The notes under the pieces are model-generated. The model ran no database searches. It was not told the origin of the DNA and saw only the letters and a program-made list of their open reading frames with translations. A stretch of 44,461 nucleotides of DNA from Chromera velia. Lineage: Eukaryota; Sar; Chromeraceae. Position 1 is the stretch's first letter, and each line of letters starts with the position of its first letter. Location: positions 7,501-51,961 of the forward strand of contig JAHBMJ010000264.1 in NCBI GenBank assembly GCA_018398765.1. Direction: 5' to 3'. Below, piece after piece: positions 11,525 through 21,475 of the stretch. Position numbers and translations under genes: made by a program.

Positions 11525-12490
11525 TTTAATTGATTGATTGATTGATTGATTGATATGTTCCGCCCTAGGGCCTTCCCGCTATGTCTATCTGTCGCCAGAG
11601 CTAGCAGGGCGGGGCGTTCCCCAGCCTAAGCTGAGGTATCAGACCCCGCCCTCGGGGCCCGCCAGAGTTTGCTGCCCTGGCCGCTGCTGCATGATTGTTC
11701 GTTGTTCGAGCCACGGCTCTGGATCCGCGTTGGCTTTCCAGCCTGAAAATTGATCTGAAATGGCATGTGATTTGGGCTTCCTCACTCTTTTTGTTTGCTT
11801 TATCAATCTTCTTCTACGGCTCCCTCCTTCCCCACCCTAACGCTCCTTCAGTCGTCTCTAAGTTATCAATTGTCTCCTCATATTCTTTTGTTAGTCTCTC
11901 GATCGCCCGCTGCCTTCCGGTGATTCCTGCATGTCTGGCCGCCAGAGCGTCTCCCTCTATGTGTCCGTACCGTCCTGGACACTCCTCAAACACCCTCCGT
12001 CTGAATGATGCCCATCCCAAAAACTCATCCACTCCGGTATGACATTCATTCAACAGAAAACAGAAAAGCGTCGAGTTGTCCCTTCTTCCCTCTTCTCTGT
12101 TGAGCCCTTTTCTTTCTGTGGCTGCCTTTCTGACTCTTTCTTCCATCTTGCTGTCCCATTTCTCTTCTATCTTTCTGAACATCTCTGCTCTCTCTCTGTC
12201 AAAAACAGGACATTCTGTCACCAGATGGATTTCATCTTCCACCACCTCGATTCCCAACCACCCTCGACAGAACTGGCACATCCATTTTCTGTAACGGCAC
12301 CTTCTCTCCCCCCCTTACCGGAATTTTTCCCTGAGTCGCAGCCACAGCCCTGTCTTCCACCCTGCATGCTGTTCTCCTCCTGTGTTCTGATCGCGGCGCC
12401 ACTCTCGTATAGCAAAAAGGGGCTCTCCCTATTCTCTCTCTGTCTATTTTCATTGTCGACCCAACCTTTCTACCTGCTCTGTCTTCAAAT
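11525..12490 (-). mobile_element. Decayed 3' end of a non-LTR retrotransposon, copy B
   Basis: Read on the minus strand, 12281-11814 encodes a zinc-knuckle-like segment: C-x2-C (CQFC), then EDEIHLVTECPVFDRER. This is the typical C-terminal zf-RVT pattern of LINE-type ORF2 proteins. Matching coding sequence continues upstream to about 12450 in another frame, so at least one frameshift is present. After the stop a GC-rich 3' region runs to a TCAA tail at 11554-11528 (TTGA on the plus strand). No reverse transcriptase core is present, so the copy is 5'-truncated and dead. Confidence 0.75.
11528..11554 (-). repeat. TCAA-repeat tail of retroelement copy B
   Basis: Six or so TTGA units on the plus strand read as a TCAA tail on the minus strand, at the 3' end of the element. 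Short tandem-repeat tails instead of poly(A) occur in several LINE clades. Confidence 0.7.
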
Positions 12491-12507
12491 AAAGAAAGGT
12501 GGAGACG

Positions 12508-12755
12508 GATAAGTAATAAGTGATTTATTGGTACCCTTGACCACTCTCCCCATTTTGTCTTGTAGAGGTCGCCCCCACAAACTATACCTAGTACTCCTAG
12601 AGTTACTTAGTTTCTAACTTAATTTAAATTTGGAGATTTTTTTAAAAAATAAAATATTAATATTAAAAATTGCATGAGTGATAAGTGATTTAGTGGTACC
12701 CTAGAGCACTGTCACCGTTTTGTCTTATAGAGGTCGCCCCCGCAAACGGCAGGAG
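12508..12755. repeat. Pair of ~80-bp imperfect direct repeats
   Basis: The block at about 12508-12588 (GATAAGTAATAAGTGATTTA...) recurs at 12675-12755, about 167 bases later. Shared core words are GTGATTTA, GGTACCCT, TTTTGTCTT and TAGAGGTCGCCCCC. The DNA between them is AT-rich. They lie between the two retroelement copies and may belong to their untranslated ends. Confidence 0.75.
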
Positions 12756-12759
12756 GATG

Positions 12760-14270
12760 TACCTCATCGCTGAGGCTTAAACCACACCCTGTAGCCCGCC
12801 TGGTTTCTCAGGCCGCTAACAAACAACAATCTGTCTGCGCTTTGCATCCTGTGGTCAATGGGCTGCTCAGAAGAGACTGTTCCCAAAATCGATCCAATGA
12901 TACAGGACAAAAGGACACTTTGGCTTTGTGCATGCCCTCTTTCCATTCTTCTCTTAACGATTTTTCTTTCTCCTTCTCTCAGTTATCTACCTGCTTCCAT
13001 CGCCTCCAGGATGGTTTTGTATTCTTCTTTTCTTCTTTCCGTTCCTTGCTTTCTTTTGAGGATCACTCCGTGCCTCTGTGCCAACACTGTTTCATCTAAT
13101 AAGCTTCCCGGTACGTACCTTCCTATGCTTTCCTTGAACGCTCTTCTTCTAAACGCCGCCCTCCCCAGAAACCCATCTACCGCACTATGCCCTTCGTTTA
13201 TCAAGAATTTGAATAGAGCCTCAGTTTATAGTCTTCCTCTTTATCCTTCTCTTTTCTCTCTGCAAACTTCTCTTGCCCTCTTTTCTTTTCCTTTGTTCCA
13301 GTCCGCTCCTAATGCTCTATATATGTCTGTTCTCTCTCTATCATAAATCGGACACTCCGTCAGTATATGGATTTCATCCTCCAACACCTCTGTTTCTATC
13401 CATCCTTTGCAAAAAGGGCAAAGTCTCTCCTCCAACGGCACTCTCTGCCCTCCTCTTTCTAGTACTTTTCCCTTTGTTTCCGCTCACATCCTGTCTCCCA
13501 CTCTACATGCTGCTCTCCTTCTGTGCTCTCCTCTTGGTGCTACCCTTCTATAACAGAAGGGCACCGGTCTCAGTTTTTCTCTCTCTATTTTTATTCCTTC
13601 TCTTGGTCTTTCTTCTGATGCTTTCTCAAACAAAGTGAGCTGCAGTCTGTTTCCGTTTGCTTTTATTCTGTGTATATGTGCTATATAGACGTTTCTATTT
13701 TTTTTCCCTCTTTTCTATCTCTTTCTTTCACTCCCCTTTCAATTCTCTACCTGAAGATTTCTTTCTTTCTCTCTTTTATCTCTTTATTTGTCTTGCTTAC
13801 AATCTATTTCTCTATCCTGTCTACTCTTTTATTCACCGCATGTGTCCCTATCTCTCCTGATTGGCCTGCGAGCTTCTCTTTTGAAAAAGGATGAAGGCCT
13901 CTCTCTGTGAATAGTGTCTGTATGCATTTCTTCAAAATCTGATGCAGAAAGAAGTGAAAGGGATGCAACTTTGTTCTGCTTCCCCTCTTCAGTTCATCTT
14001 CTACTCCTCTTCTCAAGCAATGAATGACAGCCTGCCCAATCGTCTCCTTCCTCTTTTCTTTCAGTGCCTTTCTTGCCCATCTGATCATCCTCTCTACCAT
14101 TTTAATGTCAATTGGAAAGATTTCGCCCTCCATCAATATAGTGTCTGCGCTTTCCGTCTTCCTTAGCCCCAAGACCCACCTGATAAAGCGTCTTTTTTTT
14201 TGTCGAATTCTGCACAGGCCCTGAGGGATGTCATTGAGGGGGCGTTTTATATGAAAATATTGCATCTCTA
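12760..14270 (-). mobile_element. Decayed 3' part of a non-LTR retrotransposon, copy A
   Basis: On the minus strand 14265-13804 encodes a basic segment with RFIRWVLGLRKTESADTILM, which looks like the region after the reverse transcriptase in LINE ORF2 proteins. Further on, 13441-13241 encodes CPFCKGWIETEVLEDEIHIL followed by TECPIYDRER, a zf-RVT-like knuckle nearly the same as in copy B. A final segment (13204-12983) is like the matching part of copy B. The pieces are in different frames or broken by stops, and the reverse transcriptase core is absent, so this is a truncated relic. A and B lie in tandem in the same orientation. Confidence 0.75.
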
Positions 14271-14394
14271 CTTGTATACATCATTCTAGGCATCATCATG
14301 ATGATGATTACACTATCATAAGTCAACATTAGAGTCAACAAAACAACAGATTGTTTTTATTCTAGTTTTTATTATACAACGAAAGCTGCATGCT

Positions 14395-14473
14395 ACATAA
14401 TGGGACGGCTGCATGCTGTTAGCGGTGGTGAGTCGCTGGTGACACCTTGAGATAATGGAAAGGCCTACCGGAG

Positions 14474-14530
<57 letters not shown>
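14395..14530 (+). mobile_element. Possible small retroelement 3' end with TCAA tail
   Basis: A short GC-richer block ends GGAAAGGCCTACCGGAGAAC and passes into about thirteen CAAT units (14476-14530). The last bases before the tail resemble those of retroelement copy B, which end GGAAGGCCCTAGGGCGGAAC before the same TCAA repeat. A shared 3' end suggests a SINE or a short LINE fragment mobilised by the same machinery. No promoter boxes were recognised. Confidence 0.45.
14476..14530. repeat. CAAT tetranucleotide repeat
   Basis: About thirteen uninterrupted CAAT units, probably the tail of the adjacent retroelement end. Confidence 0.9.
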
Positions 14531-14531
<1 letters not shown>

Positions 14532-14831
14532 GCAATTATATTTATAAGTTTATATGTGTAAGTTCACGCAAGCAAGCGCGCACTGGCAATAAATTATTTT
14601 TCTGTGTTTTCTTTATCCTGTATGCAGGCGCCTCCACGGGCCATACACTAACTATAGCTTACCTTTTGAGTGATCAAGTCCCTTGGATTACATTTTATGT
14701 CTGACCTAGCATGCACTATACTGTGTACCATCATTATGCCACCATGTAGTAGATTAGTATTGAAAGGTCAATTTGGAGGCTAATTTAGAGTATGACAGCT
14801 TTAGTTGGATTGCTTCTAGCATCAATTAATT

Positions 14832-15685
14832 ATTATCAGCTAGGCTCTGCACTACATTAAAAAAAAAAAGAAAAGGTCGGAAAAACTTTTTTCGTGTGTG
14901 AATTTTTTTTCTAGGCGATGCACAGTGGTAAAAAAAAAAAAAAAAAGACCTTTCCAGATTTTTTTTTTTTTCTATGAAGAATTTTCTAGAGCACCTCTAG
15001 GACTAGCTCTAGGAGCACCTAGAGGAACACCTTTTAGAAGTACTTTTAAACTAACTTCCTCGCAAACTTATTGCTTAACTCAAAGTTTTAAACATCTTTC
15101 AACCCTATCGTAAAAGGGGATTACAGGGACGAAGGCGAGTGGGCGAGCGAAAGGAAAAGGGGGCTCTCTTTTGTCCTATGCAAAGAGTGATAAGAAGGAT
15201 GGATGCATGGATGCAGACAAAAGAGCAGACAGAGGAGAAGTTCTTTGACTAGCTCTTTGACGATATCTAGGACGATATACATTTCGAAGCTCTAGTCGAA
15301 GCTAGTTTTGATCAATCCTTTTAAGCGTCTACCAAGCTAAAAGTGAAACTGGGATCCTAGATATGATTCAAACTCTAGTTGAAGCTAGTCATTTAACCTT
15401 TGTTTTTTTTTACATATACAATAAAATTTTAAATTAAAAAAAAAAAAAAGAATAGACGTTTTCAGATTTTTTTTTTTTTTACCACTGTGCGTCGCTTTTT
15501 TTTTTTTTTTTTTATCATGGCAGTCAACAGGCAAACAACTGTTGTTCAAGTGTTGCATGAGTGTTGCATGGGATGTTGCGTAAAAACTATATGTGTTTTG
15601 GTTGATAAAAAAAAAAAAAGATCGGAAACTTTCTTTAAATTTTTTTTCTTTTTTTATTTATGGAGTGCAGAGCCTAGATTATCAG
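14832..15685. mobile_element. Non-autonomous TIR element (MITE) with 8-bp target duplication
   Basis: The element runs from 14840 to 15677 (838 bp). Its ends are exact 14-base inverted repeats, CTAGGCTCTGCACT at 14840-14853 and its complement at 15664-15677; similarity continues into A/T-rich DNA. The 8-base word ATTATCAG directly abuts both ends (14832-14839 and 15678-15685), as expected for a target site duplication. Eight bases fits the hAT superfamily and also P elements. No transposase is encoded. The inside is AT-rich and contains a second inverted pair. Confidence 0.75.
14915..15496. repeat. Inner inverted repeat nested in the MITE
   Basis: GCGATGCACAGTGGTA near 14915-14930 is matched in inverted orientation by its near-complement near 15480-15495, with one mismatch (GCGACGCACAGTGGTA). 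Both sides are bordered by long A or T runs. It may be a second element inserted in the first, or sub-terminal repeats of the same element. Confidence 0.7.
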
Positions 15686-17699
15686 TCAACTTTTAAAAGT
15701 TTTTATTTAAACTTAGTTGAGATTGAGTTGAAAGAACTTGAAAGCTAGAGATTTATCATTCAAGCACTTTTTGAAACGTTCTTTTATCGTCTTTCATTCA
15801 ATTTCTGCGGATTCCGTGTATCAGGCATGCAACCAAGCCCCGACCCCTTCTATTTTATATTTCCGTTTGAAGACCGAGCAGGCAGCTCGATTGGAACCAA
15901 CGGATCATCAGATACTGAGAAACTTATTCCGATTGCGCGCAGACGGCACACACAGAATCGGTAAACAAAGAGGTGGAAAAACCTCCTTTCCTTTGAGCGA
16001 CGTGAAAATTAGCGTGTCAGGAATGTAGGCAGAGACGGACCGACAGACCGAAGCACTGAAAACAGAAATTAACAAATCCAACCCCCCCACTACCTCTCTC
16101 TCTCTCTCTCTGTTTGTCTGCGGAACTCAACAAATAAGAAAAAAGAAAAATGATGGGGCGCTAGACAATCCAAGCGACCACTCATTCGCGGACAGCAAAC
16201 GACAGGCTCTCTCTCTCTCTCTCTCTCCGCGTTTTCTTAGTTTAAAAAGCTACGCCCGACGTACAGACAGACTGCGACAGAAAGCTGCGCAACACTCAGA
16301 GAGCAGCCGACCGACCCGATCAATCACTGCACTCGTCCAACTCTGTTCCGGATCTTGCTATTGATTTCAATTCACTACAGAAAGAGAGGCAATCAGACGA
16401 AGTCCTGATGCTCACTCTCAAATGCACACGCACCAACATGCCCTCCCCTTCACTCCCCTTCCCTTCCCTGAATTTCTTTTTCCCCCTGTTTGCCAAATGC
16501 GCATCGTTCTAAGGTACAGATTCTTCTCCTCAGCGAAGACGAAAAAGAAAAAGCACAAGCCAGCAAGAGTCTTTTCGTTCCATCCTTCGATGTCCTTCAT
16601 TGATCGCCAAATCCGTTTGCATGCATGCATGCATGCACAGCTGGGCTCTAGACCTGCCTGGACGGGTGGACTGATTCTCATCAAACAAGGAAAGGTCGGG
16701 CACTGGACAAAGACAGATTCACAGTGACCTTCCGGAAGGATTTCTTGTCCGTCCCTGGCCCTCTCCGAGACAAAAAGCTTCCGGAAGGGCGGACAGAAAA
16801 GGGAACGGATTGATTCGTGCACATAGAGAGGGAAGAGAGACAGAAAGAGGCACATACGGGTAAGTTGGTTGTTCCCCAAATTCATTCATTCATTCATTCG
16901 ATCTCCTTCTCCTGTTTTGTTTCCCTCCTCGTCTTCCCGACAGAAAGACGGATCAGCCAAGAGACCAAGAAAGAAAGAGCCAAACGCGGTCGGAAAGACA
17001 GACCAGGCAGAGAAGTGCACAGAAAGACCACACACACACACACTCAGCAGACAGACAGAAAGAGAGGACGCCCACCCGCAACACACCAATCGGTGCATAG
17101 GAAGAAGATAGATAGAAGGAAAGAAAGAAAGAAACTACCTACTCAAGTGATCATGGATGGTTGATGTGTTTTGTTTCTTTGTTTTCTGCAGGGTGAGTGA
17201 GTGAGAGACACGCAACTCCTTTGCCTCCTTCCATCTGCTCAAGTTCCTCCCCACCCTCCCTGCCACTCACTCTATTTTCCCTTCCACCGTCAATCAGAGC
17301 CGCATCCACGGCCATGCGAACACACGCGCACTCACTCACTCACTCACTCACTCACTCACTCACTCATTGATGGTCAGACTGTCTGGCTGCCTGCTGGCCA
17401 ATGCGATTCTGTATGTGCTCAGCACTCAGCACAGACAACAAATGTACAGCTCTCTTTCTCTCACACACTGAAAGAGAGAGAGCAAAGTCTCTAGAGCAGA
17501 AAGTCTGCATGTGAGGGAGAACTGCCATCCTCACTGAGAAGGCAAATCGAGAGAGGGCAAAGGAAGGAACACCTGTTTCTTTCTTGCAGGACGCAGCAGC
17601 AACACTGCCCCGCCTGCAAGCCTGATGTTCCAGACACCCCCCCAACTTCACCGCTTTCCTTTGTCTCTGCAAAAAAAACAAAAACCTCCCAAGTGCCCC
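15686..17699. other. Intergenic, simple-repeat-rich; likely includes IPK 3' UTR
   Basis: I see no supportable gene. The stretch holds CT runs (about 16096-16112 and 16209-16229), a TGCA repeat (16617-16636), an ATTC repeat (16880-16900) and a CTCA repeat (17329-17365). Open frames on both strands are short and match nothing I recognise. The right part probably contains the 3' untranslated region of the minus-strand kinase gene, or a further 3' exon if its last codons are spliced (GAAAG followed by GTAGGG near 17703). Confidence 0.55.
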
Positions 17700-20600
17700 C
17701 TACCTTTCCCCCCCACCCCCCTCTTCCTCAGGTTCACCTGGCCTGCTGACGGACCAGCTCAGTTCACACTCTAGTACATGCGGGGGCTCCTCTCCCTCAT
17801 GGACCGGCGACGGCGCCGGAGAGGAAGCTCCCGAGGACGCCGAGCTAAAAAGGGGATGTGGGGGTATGTCCCCGACTCCCACTGATCGGCGTGAATGACT
17901 GTGACTGTGACTATGGCTGCGGCTATGCGTTTCTCCTTCTGCGTGAGAGACAGCCTTGGTAACCAGGAATCGCTCATGGTCCTCCTCCCCCCCCACGCCA
18001 CTCCCGAGGGGGCTGTCACTCTCCCGACCCAAACCTCTCTGAGCCCTTCCTCCCCTCCCCCTTCCACCCTCTGAACGCTCACAGTCACCCATGGTCCTCT
18101 CACTGTGTCGTCGCGGTAAGGACGCACGAGGAGGATCCAGTGCTTCACTCTTCATGCTCGTACCTGTCCCTATGCCCATCCCTCTTGTGAAAGAATGACT
18201 CCCTGGCAGACGAAGGAACGACCCCCCCCCTTTGGGCCCAAAATGTTCCAGGGACAAATTAACCGAAGAGGCGATGCCACAATGGGGACACACCCTCTCG
18301 GCCAACCCACCAGAACCAGAGACTGAGGCTGAAGGGGCTACAGGCGTCAAGGGGGAGGTGCGGGTCTTCTCTCTTTCTCTCGTCCCCGTCTCCCCCCGTC
18401 GGCTTGGACGACCACACCGACGAAACGATCTTCCACCATGGGGGTGGTGATGTTGCATGCGCGGGTGTGAGAAGATCTGGGTGGACGACCAGGGCTGGCG
18501 GGTTAGAGCTGATGACGTGCTCAGAGGATTGTGTCTTCGGCTTTGCCTACTCACTGGAAGTGCATCCAAATCTTGTAATCGGAGGCTTCTACGAGTGTCT
18601 GCAGGTACACTACCGGACCGGGGACGCCCCGATGGAACCAGGACCAAAGACATCGAGTCTTCGGAAGGGGCCGGAGCGAGAACACCCGCTACGCTAGATG
18701 AATGGGGCGGCGCGGCTGTGCGTCTCTTTGGGATCGTCAGTCGGGGGCTGTTCGCTTCTCTCTCTTCGTGCTCTGCCCCAGAGGAAGCCCTCGTTCTGCT
18801 GAGAACAACTCCACTCCTCGGTTGTTGGGCTGGGGACGTTGGGGAACCCCCCGCTCCTCGAGGCAAACGCCAAGAGGATGAGGATGAGGATCCGGTTCCC
18901 CCCCCGGGCGGCGGAACACCCACACCACCAAACGCCTGATGAGAGGCTGAGCGTGATACTGACAGCTCCCAGTCCCTGGTGCTGTCTTGTTGTTGATTCG
19001 TGAGGGGGAAAGACAAAGAAGGATGATTCGGACCTCCCCGAGCTTGAATACTCTGGGCAGGAGGATGCTCGTGGCACGAGGAGGCTGCTTGCTCTGAGTA
19101 CCCGCTCTGATAAGAAAACACAGGGGACTGTACGGGAGGGGGAGCGGGGACTGAGTGGAACGATCCCACAGCAACAGCAGCAGCAGGGTCAACCTGCCGT
19201 CTGGTACCGTCCCAACCATACCAAAGAGAGTGGGGGGCAGCTCTCGAATGGATATCTGTGTGATAGCAGGAGGAATGGTGTGAGGCAGCAGAGGAGGCAA
19301 AAGCTTCCATCTCCCTGCTGTCTCTCTCCCGCCCCCCCGAGTCCCCTGCTTGAGGTGGGGATCTCACTGATTTCTGGAGGGGGTGTTGGGAATGGGAATG
19401 AGCGGCGGAGGAGAAAGGGACTAGAGGGCTGCCTCGAACCTCTCCGCTCCCTGCTGCTGCATTGCAATGGATGCAGACGTGACGGGGAGGAGCAGAGATC
19501 CTCGATGCAGTGGCGGCATCGGCAGCGGAAGTAGACGTCAGTCGGGGTGACGGAACTTTAGTGCTTGTACCCCCTGCTTCTGTCTCTGTTTCCTTGAGAC
19601 ACGCAGCAGCCGAAAGGCTCAGCACAAGATCCCCCTCCGCTTCAGCGCCTGGAGGAGTTCTACGGCGAGAACACGGGGCGTCTTTCGGTGACTGTATGGA
19701 GGTCGTTCTGGGTGGGGGGGGATGTGAATGGTCGGAGGGTGGGGGGCGACTGTGAACATGGCTGTGCTGTGAGTGGTCACGATCCCGAGAACCGCAAGGC
19801 GGTAAAGCAGTCGGTCCCCCCACCCCACTACCACTACTTGCAGCGGCAGCGGCAAGGCTTCCGTGATGGAAGTATCCGATTGCAGCATTTGCTTGGGAAT
19901 GGGACCATTCTTGAGAATTCGACACACTCGCTCTCAGCAAGTCTCTTTCTCCTCTTTCTGCTGCTGCTGCTGCTGCTGCTGCAGTGCCCCCCCTGTGAGA
20001 GGAAACAACAGGGGTGTGCACACGTGTGTCTGTTGCTATGTGCCTCCCGCCATCGTGCCGACTGATGCTGTCACGGCCTTCTCGGGACTGTGAGCTTCCA
20101 CGAGACAATTCGACGGGTTCACTGCACACTGCCCCAGCCCCCTGGTTGGGGTTGGATGGAGGAGATGAGGAGGAAATACGGGAAGCCCCCGAGGCTTGCC
20201 TTGAGCAGAAAGGAGGAGGGGCACTAGGGTTTGTGGGGGCACATAAAGTTGAGGCAGCACCCCCGATTTCGATTCCGTCGCCTTCGTCGTCCTCTCCCTC
20301 TCCCTCCTCTAACCCCTCACCCTTATCCGTTGCCCCTCGAAGAGCAAACACAGGCGCCCCGAAGGGAGGCACCGACGCGACTTCATCCGCAGACTGATAA
20401 TATTGGTGATCCTCTGTGCCTGACAGCCAATGCGGGAAGCAGGCAGGAAAACCACCACCAACACCCCCACGGTCGCCAGTCCCTCCAACTCCGTACTCCC
20501 CCCGCCCATGTGCCCCTCCATGCGGGAGCAGAAGGGGCGACAGAGGCCCAAACTCAGCTCCCAGATGCATCCCACCCTCAGCCCCCTCCCCTTCAAGACT

Positions 20601-21442
20601 CTGCAGGCAGGCAGGAAACAGATAGAGATGGACGTGCCTGCAGGTGTGCATCATGTCAAATCACAACGCCCCCAAATTCCCCCCCCCCCTCTTCCATGGG
20701 TCCCGTCCGCAGTGACGCAACCAAAAGCGAGGATAAGCACACGCGTACAGAGATATGCATGTCCTCTTTCCACGTGCTATGTATGGATCCGTCAAGCCTG
20801 CGTGCGTCAACCAACCAAGGAGACGAATGATCCCTCTACCGCACACACACACACACACACTCACACACACTGCAAAAAAGGAAAAAAAAAGAATCACAAG
20901 GTCTCCCTACACAAATTCATACTTCTTCTTTCTGCCCACCGACCCCCCCACCCACCTCTCCATCCGAGTAGTCAGATTCTGCCCCCAAGTCCTCCAGCTG
21001 AGGGCCCGAGCGGAGCCACCCCCCTGCACCCCCCCACTGCACCAGCTGCATGTAGGGAAGGTCGAACCGCCGACCTCCACCCGCCATCATGTCGATGCGC
21101 CGAAGCGAGGGAGCCGACAGGGCTCGCCTGCAAGTTCACTCAGTTATACACGCACCAGCGACGCAACAAACGTGCATCTGAGTGCAAAAGAGTCCGACAG
21201 AAAGGCAGCAGTCTGTTAACGGAGCATTCCCGAAACACTGTGTAGAAAGAAGCGAAGATACATCCACCCTCAAATTTAGATACACCACCACAGGGGACAG
21301 TGGTGGTGGGGCGAGAGAGGCAAAATGAAGAGAAAAAGAAAAAGAGAGACCGACCGTACATAATGGGGTGCATTCACGCGCACCCCCCCTCTGCTGTAGA
21401 TGGCATCATTTCCCTCTTGATCCCCCTCTCCCTCCCCCTCTC

Positions 21443-21475
<33 letters not shown>

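Noticed and set aside
16418-16885. A 155-codon minus-strand open frame as a gene
   Set aside because: No recognisable domain and mixed low-complexity content; the stretch is more likely intergenic or 3' UTR.
17700-20654. A stand-alone 984-residue gene starting at 20654
   Set aside because: The first residues read through a CTGCCTGCAG acceptor at 20601, and the preceding exon joins in phase, so it is better explained as the last exon of the kinase gene.
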